A DNA stretch of 60,168 nt, from assembly GCA_946404405.1 (NCBI GenBank), contig CAMJDL010000017.1:1-60168 (forward strand), given 5' to 3'. The number at the start of each line of letters is the position of its first letter. Position 1 is the first letter of the stretch. The DNA is from an uncultured Prevotella sp. Lineage in GTDB: Bacteria; Bacteroidota; Bacteroidia; Bacteroidales; Bacteroidaceae. Shown piece by piece: positions 1 to 7,786 of this stretch. The position numbers and the translations under genes were made by a program. Under the pieces are notes generated by a model. It had not been told where the DNA came from. It did no database searches and saw nothing but the letters and a program-made list of their open reading frames with translations.

Positions 1-32
1 TATATACTGAGTAAATTTATAAAAATAGCTAT

Positions 33-1997
33 ATGGAGATTATTATCAATGGCCAATTGGCCTGTCTGAAAAAGAATACGTCGTTTGACTATATCAGCGA
101 GGACAGTATGTTTACGGGGTCAGATAGTTATACGCTGACTATCACATTCCCGCTGAAGGATTGTCCGCAGAATATCGCAATCTTCGGGCATATACACCGT
201 CAGGACGTGGAGAAGTCGAAGGTGGTGTTTGACTGTGACATCCGCGATAAGGGCTTCTTCAAGTCTGGCAGTATAACTATTACGCAGATATCTGAGACGG
301 AGGTGAAGACGCAGTTCTTGGAGGGGCGTTCTGAGCAGAACTTTGACGATACGTTTGACGATATTTATCTGAATCAGCTGAAGCTGGGTTATCCTGATTA
401 TGACAGTCGCAGTCCGCAGCGTGTCTGGCCTGAAGAAGTATGGTGGGATGGTTATCCTGGCTGTGACTGGGTGGCTCTGCCGTGGGTCAATAATACGTCT
501 GGTAATTTGCAGAATGCCGCGACAAAGGATGAGAATGGCAATTGGGCTTGGTCGAATACAAGGGCAAATATCACTTATCAGCCTTTTCTGCTATATATAT
601 TAAATAAGATATGTGAGGTGATAGGCTATACAGGTGATTTCAAGGCGATAGAGAATAGCAAATTCCAGTATCTGCTGATTTGTAATACGCTGCCGTGGAC
701 GTGGAGCGCATGGAATTTTGCTATTGCCTTGCCGCATTGGACGCTGACGGAGTTCTTTGAGCAGCTAGAGCTGTTGATGGATGGGGAGTTTGCCATCAAT
801 CATAAGGCTAAGACTATCGGTTTTGAGTTCTCGCACCGCATAGCGAGGAAGACATTGCCGGTAAGAATCGACAAGGTGGTGAACAAATACACGGTGGAGG
901 TGTCACGGGAAAGCAAGTCGGAGTATAAAGGCATCACAAACCTGGCATACGCTGAAAACGATAACAGGTTGTGGGCATATAGGAGCTGCCAGTGGTACAT
1001 CGATGAGCATAAGAAAGATGCCGTGAAGTTTGACACCTTGGATGACTTGCTGGTACATGCCAGTACGCTGAAGGAGTGTGGCGTGGAGTCCTGGTCGAGC
1101 GGAAGAAGGCACGGGACATCATACACAAGAGGCTATCCAAACGGCTCAGAAGGTCACAAGCTGTTCTATGCGGAGGATGTGGACACGTACTTTATCATGT
1201 GGTGTTATAAGTCGGAGTTTGTGACATCGTTTCATGTCTACCATGACGATATGGACTACAATTATTATAAGTACACGAACCGCCTGATGCCTGTGAATCA
1301 GTTTGGTAAAAAGGTGATGGATAAGGATGCGGAGGAGATAGAGCTGAATATCGTACCTGCATGGATTGACGACACGGACGATGAAATGGGGCAGTGCCTG
1401 TTTCTGGAATGCGGAGAGATGAGTAGCGCAGACTCATGGACGGAAGAGACTGACGAGAACGGTAACACGACGAGTGGCGGGTTTACCAGTGGTGGCCGCA
1501 GAATGAACGGTGAAGGATATGGCCGGGGAACAGTCACAGATGATACGGACTATAACAGTGGTGCACTGGCTCAGACTAATACAGGAAAGGCCATTGCACA
1601 GGGTGAGCAGGACAAGAGCGATGCGTACTTTGACAAGATATATGTGGCATTCTATGATGGAATGGACAGGCATCCTGGAAAGTTGCCTGTTCCAATAGTG
1701 GATAAAATAGAGATTACGGATGACTTCAACGTGATAGAAGCACCGTATTCGCTTCGTATCAATAAAAAGGAAGAGGTTGATGCCGATGGGCAGTCAACGA
1801 AATACGTGTATCTGATTGACTCGAAGAAGAAGTATAACTTTTCCTTCTTATCCGACGAGATTCCTGACCCAAGAGCCGTGTTTTACATTGACGGAGGAAA
1901 GTATGTCTGCGAAAAACTGACTGCGACCTTCCACGAAAGTACGGGAAAGTCGCAGCTGATAAAGGGATCATTTTTCAAAATCTTGGAGCCTATTTGA
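33..1997 (+). CDS. Large phage-like structural protein, possibly tail or baseplate hub
   Basis: I do not recognise this 654-residue protein by a named family. There is no signal peptide and no membrane segment. It is rich in Trp, Tyr and Asp, with a Gly/Ser/Thr-rich stretch near residues 480-510, and reads as an all-beta structural protein. Its place as the last rightward gene before a convergent integrase, which it overlaps by 8 bp, fits the final gene of a prophage tail or baseplate module. The ATG lies after an A/T-rich gap and no promoter box is seen, so it probably belongs to an operon starting left of the window. Function is inferred from context only. Confidence 0.5.
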   Translation: MEIIINGQLACLKKNTSFDYISEDSMFTGSDSYTLTITFPLKDCPQNIAIFGHIHRQDVEKSKVVFDCDIRDKGFFKSGSITITQISETEVKTQFLEGRSEQNFDDTFDDIYLNQLKLGYPDYDSRSPQRVWPEEVWWDGYPGCDWVALPWVNNTSGNLQNAATKDENGNWAWSNTRANITYQPFLLYILNKICEVIGYTGDFKAIENSKFQYLLICNTLPWTWSAWNFAIALPHWTLTEFFEQLELLMDGEFAINHKAKTIGFEFSHRIARKTLPVRIDKVVNKYTVEVSRESKSEYKGITNLAYAENDNRLWAYRSCQWYIDEHKKDAVKFDTLDDLLVHASTLKECGVESWSSGRRHGTSYTRGYPNGSEGHKLFYAEDVDTYFIMWCYKSEFVTSFHVYHDDMDYNYYKYTNRLMPVNQFGKKVMDKDAEEIELNIVPAWIDDTDDEMGQCLFLECGEMSSADSWTEETDENGNTTSGGFTSGGRRMNGEGYGRGTVTDDTDYNSGALAQTNTGKAIAQGEQDKSDAYFDKIYVAFYDGMDRHPGKLPVPIVDKIEITDDFNVIEAPYSLRINKKEEVDADGQSTKYVYLIDSKKKYNFSFLSDEIPDPRAVFYIDGGKYVCEKLTATFHESTGKSQLIKGSFFKILEPI

Positions 1998-3141
1998 GCT
2001 TCTTTATTATCTTTACTACACGATCTTCGACGTTCTTCTTAAGGATTTTACCATATATCTGTGTTGTCTTGATGTCCTTATGGCCGAGCATTCTCTGAGT
2101 GTTCTCCATAGGGACGCCATAGCTTAGCATCAATGTGGCAAAGGAGTGTCGGGCAACATGGCAGGTAATTTTTTTGTGAAAATGCAACTCTTCCTTGATG
2201 ACATCGAGATAGTCATTTAACTTCTGGTTTGTGATGACAGGGAGCTTGTAATTATACTTCTCGAGAACGGCCTGTGCTGGTGGCAAGATAGGGGAATAGA
2301 ACTTTGATCCAGTCTTGACACGAGTGCTATTAATATAATAGGTCTTTCCTTGTTTCTCAGTATCAGTATCAAAATTGAATTTACGCATATCAGCATAGGC
2401 TACACCAGTGTATGCCATAAATATAAATAGGTCGCGCACACGTGTGAGTTTATCAGAGAGTTCTGCATTACGCAAAATAATAAGTTCGTCCTCGGTCAAT
2501 GGTTCACGTTCCTTATTGCTACCTCGGTTAAATTGTACATGATTGTAAGGGTCAGAGGGAATCATTTCACTACGCCAGAGGATTTTGGTGTACTTATGAA
2601 CCTTCTTATGATAATTATAGATGGTGGCCATAGACTTGTCACCTTTTTCATGTAGCCATTCGTCATACTTGCGAATGTTTACAGGGGTGAGATCATTGAA
2701 AGTCTTGATAATCTTAAATTCCTTCAAACTATCTATCACTACTTGAATATTACGTCGGGAGCCTGAGCGGAGTCCTTCTTTATTAAGATAGGTTTCCATA
2801 AAGTCTGTGAAACTCTGACGCTGGTCTGTTTCCTTATAAAGATGTTTATTGTCTGAAGGCTCAGCATCTTTATTATTAGACACACAGATATGCTTATTAA
2901 AGTTTGCAATAGTCATATCTTCACCAAATACTCGCATGGCGTTAATAACATTTTCGTAGTACTTGACTTTACCATAGACTCCATTTCTCTGAGCAACAGC
3001 CTCCCATTCGTCAGGTGTAGAAGAGCCTACAATTTCAAACTTACGTTCACCTTCTTTGAGATAAACGCAAATGTCGATAAAACCAGTTCCTTTTTTCTCG
3101 GCCATCTTTCTGCGGTCGAAGATTACTTTAACATTCTTCAT
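1990..3141 (-). CDS. Tyrosine recombinase / integrase
   Basis: A 383-residue phage/ICE-type integrase. It has an N-terminal arm-binding region, a SAM-like core-binding domain at about residues 100-190 and a C-terminal catalytic domain. Catalytic residues seen are H328 and R331 (HVARH), H354 (LGHKD) and nucleophile Y363 (QIYGKI), with a Lys in the RVKTG segment. The place of the first catalytic Arg reads TGVAYAD, so that Arg is absent, as described for IntDOT-like Bacteroidales integrases. The gene reads away from the tRNA-Arg gene, which is the likely attachment site. No TAnnTTTG box was found immediately upstream. Confidence 0.93.
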   Translation of the reverse strand: MKNVKVIFDRRKMAEKKGTGFIDICVYLKEGERKFEIVGSSTPDEWEAVAQRNGVYGKVKYYENVINAMRVFGEDMTIANFNKHICVSNNKDAEPSDNKHLYKETDQRQSFTDFMETYLNKEGLRSGSRRNIQVVIDSLKEFKIIKTFNDLTPVNIRKYDEWLHEKGDKSMATIYNYHKKVHKYTKILWRSEMIPSDPYNHVQFNRGSNKEREPLTEDELIILRNAELSDKLTRVRDLFIFMAYTGVAYADMRKFNFDTDTEKQGKTYYINSTRVKTGSKFYSPILPPAQAVLEKYNYKLPVITNQKLNDYLDVIKEELHFHKKITCHVARHSFATLMLSYGVPMENTQRMLGHKDIKTTQIYGKILKKNVEDRVVKIIKKLK

Positions 3142-3301
3142 CTTTTAATGTTTTTTAACGCGCCCAGATGGTGTTTTTTGGCCAGAAAGTGGCTTTTAGG
3201 GGGAGTAGGAGAGCTGTTAATCCATGATTTTGGCGTTTTATTGATAGTTTATGTATCAAAACGCTGGAGGCATGTATCAAAATATGTATCAAAACTCCTT
3301 T

Positions 3302-3351
3302 TTCCAATCCATTCCAAACCAGTCCAATCTATTCCAATTCATTCCAAATGG
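3302..3351. repeat. Five 10-bp phased repeats (TTCCAAtcCA)
   Basis: Five consecutive 10-bp units start at 3302, 3312, 3322, 3332 and 3342. Four begin TTCCAA and one GTCCAA. The period equals about one helical turn, so every copy faces the same side of the DNA. This may be an iteron-like protein array, or one of the short tandem repeats found elsewhere in this window. Confidence 0.75.
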
Positions 3352-3500
3352 AACGCAGGGTTCATAATTTGTTTATAATCCTCAGACTGGTTCAAAATCA
3401 GATACTTAGGTCGCTACCTAATCTTTAAAATAATAAGGCGACAGACCTTTTAGAGTCTATCACCTTTGACGTCTTGTGACCCCCGCGGTTATTGATTATC

Positions 3501-3520
3501 AGCGCTTTACGCGCTTTTTT
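3501..3520 (+). terminator. Short hairpin with T-run in the attachment region
   Basis: A 5-bp stem AGCGC/GCGCT with loop TTTAC is followed at once by six T. It is small but has the form of an intrinsic terminator reading right. No plus-strand gene ends just before it, so it may belong to the element end or be a chance structure. Confidence 0.3.
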
Positions 3521-3578
3521 GATACAAATTTGAAGCATGTATCAAAGTCAATGCGAGTACCCTTTTACTGGAAATGAA

Positions 3579-3603
3579 AATGACCACCTTTTGGATGGTC
3601 ATT
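3579..3603 (-). terminator. Hairpin downstream of tRNA-Arg
   Basis: Arms 3579-3588 and 3594-3603 pair over ten positions with one mismatch and a five-base loop. On the minus strand the hairpin begins 11 nt after the tRNA 3' end and is followed by a T-rich run, so it probably ends tRNA transcription. It lies on the element side of the tRNA and so may be part of the mobile DNA. Confidence 0.55.
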
Positions 3604-3613
3604 CTCGTTTTCG

Positions 3614-3687
3614 TGATTCCGGCGGGATTCAAACCCACAACCTTCTGATCCGTAGTCAGATGCTCTATTCAGTTGAGCTACGGAACC
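3614..3687 (-). tRNA. tRNA-Arg (anticodon ACG)
   Basis: A 74-nt cloverleaf on the minus strand. The acceptor stem is GGTTCCG/CGGAATC with discriminator A, the D stem is GCTC/GAGC, the anticodon stem TCTGA/TCAGA encloses loop CTACGGA (anticodon ACG), and the T stem is GTGGG/CCCGC. CCA is not encoded. It reads CGN arginine codons after A34 is deaminated to inosine. Its 3' end faces the integrase, marking it as the probable integration target. Confidence 0.95.
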
Positions 3688-3708
3688 TCCGTTCCTTATT
3701 TGCGGGTG

Positions 3709-3740
3709 CAAAGGTACGGAGTTTTTCGGTAACTACCAAA
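3709..3740 (-). promoter_or_regulatory. Promoter of tRNA-Arg
   Basis: On the minus strand TACCTTTG (3716-3709) has TTTG (3740-3737) exactly 20 bp upstream, the full Bacteroidales -33/-7 arrangement. The predicted start is a few bases before the mature tRNA 5' end at 3687. Confidence 0.7.
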
Positions 3741-3845
3741 TTTTTTCGGAACTTTTTTTGATTTCGGGCGTATTTTTGTTGCTTCTGCATATTTTTAGTG
3801 TAAAAATCCCTATAAATATGGATTGTAGAAACAAAAAAAAGGCTG

Positions 3846-3853
3846 TACCTTTG
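3846..3853 (+). promoter_or_regulatory. -7 box of the hemG operon
   Basis: TACCTTTG with ATTG about 20 bp upstream (3822-3825). Only 8 nt separate the box from the ATG at 3862, so the mRNA is predicted to have almost no 5' leader. Confidence 0.65.
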
Positions 3854-3861
3854 CACTCGAA

Positions 3862-5283
3862 ATGACAAACCACATAAATATTGAACAATCAGAGGTAACG
3901 GTGATTGGTGCTGGATTGACCGGCCTGACCACCGCTTACTGGTTGAAACGTCTGGGGGTTCGGGTATGTGTCGTCGAGACTGACAGTCGTATTGGCGGAC
4001 AGATACAGACCCAACAATATAATAAATATGTATATGAGACTGGTCCTACAACAGGAGCTGTGTCTACGCCAGAGGTTGCCGAGTTGATGATGGACTTGGC
4101 TGAGACTTCTGAGGGGAAATGCCAGATTGAAACGGCTCCTGATTCGTCGAAGCGTCGATTGATATGGAAAGAAGATCGTTTTCGGGAATTGCCCTCTGGT
4201 TTGCTGAGTGCTGTAACGACACCACTGTTCCGCTTTTCGGATAAGTTGCGCATTCTTGGCGAGCCTTGGCGCAAACGTGGCAACGACCCCGACGAGAGCG
4301 TAGCATCGCTGGCTGCTCGTCGGTTGGGTCGTTCATTTGTTGACTATGCTGTCGACCCCTTTATATCCGGTGTCTATGCGGGTAATCCTGACCAGTTGGT
4401 TGTACGCTATGCGCTGCCTAAATTGTATGCCTTGGAGCGCGACTACGGTAGTTTTGTTCGTGGCAGTATTGCCAAGATGAAACAACCCAAAAGCGACCGT
4501 GATCGTCTGGCAACGAAGAAAGTGTTTTCTGCACTGGGTGGTCTGAGCAACATCCCTGAAGCTGAAGCCGACTACATTGGCAGGGAGAACATCATATTGG
4601 GAACCAGTCAGGTGGTGGTTGGCTATCTATATAATAATAAGGTATGGGAAACGGCGTTTGTGGATGCCGACGGCAACAGCAGGACATTGCAGAGCCGGTG
4701 GGTAGTCACTACGTGCGGAGCCTACAATCTGCCACAATTGCTGCCTTTTGTCGACAAGGAGCGCATGGACGCCATCTCTGGTTTGGTGTATGCCCCTGTG
4801 ATGGAGGTGAATGTCGGTATGCCTGATACTTTTGGTGGCGACTATTGTGCTTTTGGCGGACTGGTGCCGTCGGTAGAGCGCCAGCAGATATTGGGCATCT
4901 TGTTTCCCTCGGCCTGCTTTGTCAGACGTGCACCAGAGGGTGGGGCACTGTTCTCATTCTTCTTAGGAGGCATTAAGCATCCTGAGATGCTAGACAAGAG
5001 TGATGAAGAGATACGCAGCATTGTAACAACGTGTCTGCACAAGATGCTGAAGTTCCCAGATGAGGCAAAGCCTGACTTTATTCATATCTCACGCCACCGT
5101 CGGGCCATTCCGCAGTACGGAGCAGACAGCGGTCGTCGCTTTGAGGCCGTTGCTGCGATAGAGAAAGACTACCCAGGATTGGTCATTGGCGGTAATCTGC
5201 GCGACGGCATCGGCATGGGGCATCGTATTACCCAGGCCACTACAATTGCAAACCACATAATTAACACTATTAATAATAATTAG
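3862..5283 (+). CDS. hemG: Protoporphyrinogen oxidase, FAD-dependent
   Basis: This 473-residue flavoprotein of the HemY/PPO class oxidises protoporphyrinogen IX to protoporphyrin IX, the step before iron insertion in heme synthesis. The N-terminal dinucleotide-binding motif GAGLTGL is at residues 16-22, followed by an acidic strand end (VVETD) and a GG motif (RIGGQ). The C-terminus has the family's second FAD-contact segment with GGNLRDGIGMG. The start is fixed by the Rossmann strand beginning at residue 12. A TonB receptor gene follows after 3 nt, so the two are almost surely co-transcribed. The alternative symbol hemY is also used for this enzyme. Another amine-oxidase-like flavoenzyme is possible but less likely. 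Confidence 0.88.
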   Translation: MTNHINIEQSEVTVIGAGLTGLTTAYWLKRLGVRVCVVETDSRIGGQIQTQQYNKYVYETGPTTGAVSTPEVAELMMDLAETSEGKCQIETAPDSSKRRLIWKEDRFRELPSGLLSAVTTPLFRFSDKLRILGEPWRKRGNDPDESVASLAARRLGRSFVDYAVDPFISGVYAGNPDQLVVRYALPKLYALERDYGSFVRGSIAKMKQPKSDRDRLATKKVFSALGGLSNIPEAEADYIGRENIILGTSQVVVGYLYNNKVWETAFVDADGNSRTLQSRWVVTTCGAYNLPQLLPFVDKERMDAISGLVYAPVMEVNVGMPDTFGGDYCAFGGLVPSVERQQILGILFPSACFVRRAPEGGALFSFFLGGIKHPEMLDKSDEEIRSIVTTCLHKMLKFPDEAKPDFIHISRHRRAIPQYGADSGRRFEAVAAIEKDYPGLVIGGNLRDGIGMGHRITQATTIANHIINTINNN

Positions 5284-5286
5284 AAA

Positions 5287-7671
5287 ATGAAAAAGATTGT
5301 TTTATCAGTATTGACAATGGCTGTTATGCTGCCAGTGATGGCAGAGCAGAATACAGCATTGGCCGACAGTTCACGTGTCTATGACTTGGACGAGGTGGTT
5401 GTCGTATCACAGAATAAGGAATATATGAAGCTGCGTCTGCAACCGATGAGTTCGACAGTACTGACGGGTACAGAACTTGGTATCTTGGGTAGTCGTGACC
5501 TGAGGGACATAGCCAACTTCGTGCCTTCGTTTGTGATGCCCGACTACGGTGCGCGCTTTACATCTTCGATATATGTCAGGGGTATCGGCTCACGTATCAA
5601 CAGTCCCTCAATGGGTATCTATATCGACGATATACCCTTGATGAACAAGTCGACATTTAATGGCCACATTTATGAGCTGGACCGTGTCGACGTATTGCGG
5701 GGCCCACAGGGTACGCTTTATGGTATTAATACTGAGGGAGGACTGGTACGTCAGTACACGAAGAACCCGATGAATTATCAGGGTACAAACATCAAGCTTG
5801 GCATTGGCACGCATTTCTATCGTAAGGCAGAGGTGGCCCACTACGCTAAGCTGAGTGATAACCTGGCCTTATCGGTAGCAGCCTTCTACAACGGTACAAA
5901 CGGTTTTTGGAAAAATTCGCTGACAGATGAGCGTGCTGATGACATGAACGAAGCTGGCGGACGTCTGAGACTGGTATTTCAACCCACAGACCGCCTGTCT
6001 TTCGACTGGATGACAGACTATCAGTTTGTGCGCCAGAAGGCTTATCCCTACGGTGTACTTGACTCCGAGAGTGGCAAGGTGCAGACCGATCCGAACCAAG
6101 ACCACCAGAGCAAGTACAAGCGTAACATGCTGACTACAGGTTTGGCTGTCAAGTATAAAGCCAACGGTTTCGACTTTGCATCGAACACCAGCTACCAACT
6201 GTTGAAGGATAATCTGCTGATGGACAATGACTACAGCAATGTAGACTTTATTACCGTCGACCAGTATCAGCTGGGTAATGCATTGACACAGGAGTTTACG
6301 TTCAAGAGCAACAACCAGAGCCGCTGGCATTGGACATCAGGTGTCTTTGGCAGCTATCAGTGGTTGAAGACCACGGCTCCCAACAAGTTTGGCACATACT
6401 TTCCTCAGATGCTTCAAATGCAGATTCAGGGGGCTATGCTGAAGAGCATGATGGGCAGAGGCATGACCCAGGAACAGGCTATGGCAGCCATTCAAGCACG
6501 TGGCGGCATCAATATTGACATGGCAATGGATATTCCCTGCCTGTTCCATACACCGCAATTCAACGTGGGCGTCTTCCATGAGTCGAACATTGACCTGACT
6601 GAACATCTGACAGTTACCCTCGGCCTGCGCTACGACTTTACTCAGTCGAAGATTGACTTTGATACCCGTGGCATCAGCCTGAATCCCACCTTCTCTATTA
6701 TGGGTGCCACAATATCCCCCTCAAGAATCTATACCGACTATATCGGTTCCGGCAAGGCTAACTTCAACCAACTGTTGCCGAAGTTCGGATTGACCTATAA
6801 GTTCAATGATGGCAGCAACGTTTATGCTACAGTATCGAAAGGCTATCGAGCTGGAGGCTTTAACGTACAGATGTTTGGTGACATTATTCAGACCGACTTG
6901 CAGTCGGCTATCGGAATGTTGCAGGGTGGCACGCCTATGCCAGAGGTCGTAATGGAACATCATGGTGACGACTGCGCCCCCATCATGGATGGTGTCAAGT
7001 TCAAGCCTGAGGAATCGTGGAACTATGAAGCTGGTACGCATCTGAATCTTTTCAATAACCTGATACATCTGGACTTGTCTGCCTTCTACATGCAGATTCG
7101 TAACCAACAGTTGTCTGTGTTTACCTCTGACTATGGTTTCGGACGCCGAATGGTAAATGCTGGTAAAAGCTACAGTTGTGGCTTAGAGGCTATGTTGCGA
7201 GGTAGTGCCCTGTCCAACCATCTGTCATGGTCGTTGGGTTATGGCTATACACATGCAGCATTTAAGGAATATACCACCAAGGCCAGCAGTAGTGCTACGG
7301 CTGAAGAGATTGACTATAAGGACAAGAAGGTGCCTTACGTGCCTGAACATACCTTGTCTGCATTGGCCGACTACCGTTTTGATTTTGCTGATTCTTTTGT
7401 CAAGAGTCTGACCGTAGGTGCCAATATGAACGCACAGGGCAAGATATGGTGGGACGAGGCCAACACTTATTCACAGAAATTCTATGCTGTACTTGGTGCC
7501 CATGTCAGCGTTGATCTGGGTATCTGCACATTGAACCTGTGGGGACGCAACCTGACAGATACCAACTATAACACCTTTGCTTTCTCAAGCAAGGCAACAG
7601 GTAAAGAGGTGTTTATGGCCCAACGTGGTAATCCTATTCAGTTAGGAATGGATGTGAATATTCACTTTTAA
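5287..7671 (+). CDS. TonB-dependent outer membrane receptor
   Basis: A 794-residue outer membrane receptor. It has a signal peptide (about residues 1-19), a TonB-box-like segment (DLDEVVVVS, about 34-42), a plug domain to about residue 160 and a 22-strand-type barrel ending in an aromatic-rich strand with terminal Phe. It lacks the carboxypeptidase-regulatory-like domain of SusC proteins, so it resembles iron or siderophore receptors more than glycan receptors. Two predicted outer loops are unusual: residues 375-414 hold nine Met, and a later loop has HHGDDC at 558-563. Placed 3 nt after the porphyrin oxidase gene, it may import heme or a porphyrin. The ligand is inferred from context. Confidence 0.85.
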   Translation: MKKIVLSVLTMAVMLPVMAEQNTALADSSRVYDLDEVVVVSQNKEYMKLRLQPMSSTVLTGTELGILGSRDLRDIANFVPSFVMPDYGARFTSSIYVRGIGSRINSPSMGIYIDDIPLMNKSTFNGHIYELDRVDVLRGPQGTLYGINTEGGLVRQYTKNPMNYQGTNIKLGIGTHFYRKAEVAHYAKLSDNLALSVAAFYNGTNGFWKNSLTDERADDMNEAGGRLRLVFQPTDRLSFDWMTDYQFVRQKAYPYGVLDSESGKVQTDPNQDHQSKYKRNMLTTGLAVKYKANGFDFASNTSYQLLKDNLLMDNDYSNVDFITVDQYQLGNALTQEFTFKSNNQSRWHWTSGVFGSYQWLKTTAPNKFGTYFPQMLQMQIQGAMLKSMMGRGMTQEQAMAAIQARGGINIDMAMDIPCLFHTPQFNVGVFHESNIDLTEHLTVTLGLRYDFTQSKIDFDTRGISLNPTFSIMGATISPSRIYTDYIGSGKANFNQLLPKFGLTYKFNDGSNVYATVSKGYRAGGFNVQMFGDIIQTDLQSAIGMLQGGTPMPEVVMEHHGDDCAPIMDGVKFKPEESWNYEAGTHLNLFNNLIHLDLSAFYMQIRNQQLSVFTSDYGFGRRMVNAGKSYSCGLEAMLRGSALSNHLSWSLGYGYTHAAFKEYTTKASSSATAEEIDYKDKKVPYVPEHTLSALADYRFDFADSFVKSLTVGANMNAQGKIWWDEANTYSQKFYAVLGAHVSVDLGICTLNLWGRNLTDTNYNTFAFSSKATGKEVFMAQRGNPIQLGMDVNIHF

Positions 7672-7706
7672 TAATTGCAATATAAAAACTAAACAGGCAT
7701 AAAAAG

Positions 7707-7740
7707 GTTAATAACGTTAAAATTAACGGAAATAATTAAC
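7707..7740. promoter_or_regulatory. Nested inverted repeat upstream of rprX
   Basis: CGTTAA-AA-TTAACG (7715-7728) lies inside GTTAAT (7707-7712) and ATTAAC (7735-7740). It ends 30 bp before the rprX -7 box, a place suited to an activator or autoregulator. RprY is an obvious candidate binder, but this is inference. Confidence 0.4.
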
Positions 7741-7770
7741 TAAAAGACTTCTTCGTAACGCAAAAGTTTG

Positions 7771-7778
7771 TATCTTTG
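7771..7778 (+). promoter_or_regulatory. -7 box of rprXY
   Basis: TATCTTTG ends 8 nt before the rprX ATG. No good TTTG is seen at the -33 place, which fits a promoter that needs an activator. The message is predicted to be nearly leaderless. Confidence 0.6.
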
Positions 7779-7786
7779 CCAGCGTT

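Larger units (their letters stand above)
3251..3546. repeat. ATGTATCAAA repeats in the attachment region
   Basis: The 10-mer ATGTATCAAA occurs at 3251-3260, 3272-3281, 3284-3293 and 3537-3546, and GTATCAAA is inverted at 3518-3525. Several copies between an integrase gene and its tRNA target look like arm-type integrase or excisionase binding sites. The repeats are seen; the binding role is inferred. Confidence 0.6.
1..3613. mobile_element. Right end of an integrated element, probably a prophage
   Basis: This segment runs from the left window edge to the 3' end of a tRNA-Arg gene. It holds a phage-like structural gene, a tyrosine integrase facing it, and a repeat-rich non-coding region next to the tRNA. 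Integrase beside the 3' end of a tRNA is the usual layout of a tRNA-targeting prophage or integrative element. The other end and the second attachment copy lie outside the window, so the boundaries are inferred. Confidence 0.65.

Noticed and set aside
3302..3351. CRISPR-like array
   Set aside because: Units are 10 bp, directly adjacent and without unique spacers; no cas genes are present.
2890..3378. A 162-codon plus-strand frame over the integrase 5' end and attachment region
   Set aside because: Most of it is antisense to the integrase and the rest is repeat DNA; no protein features.
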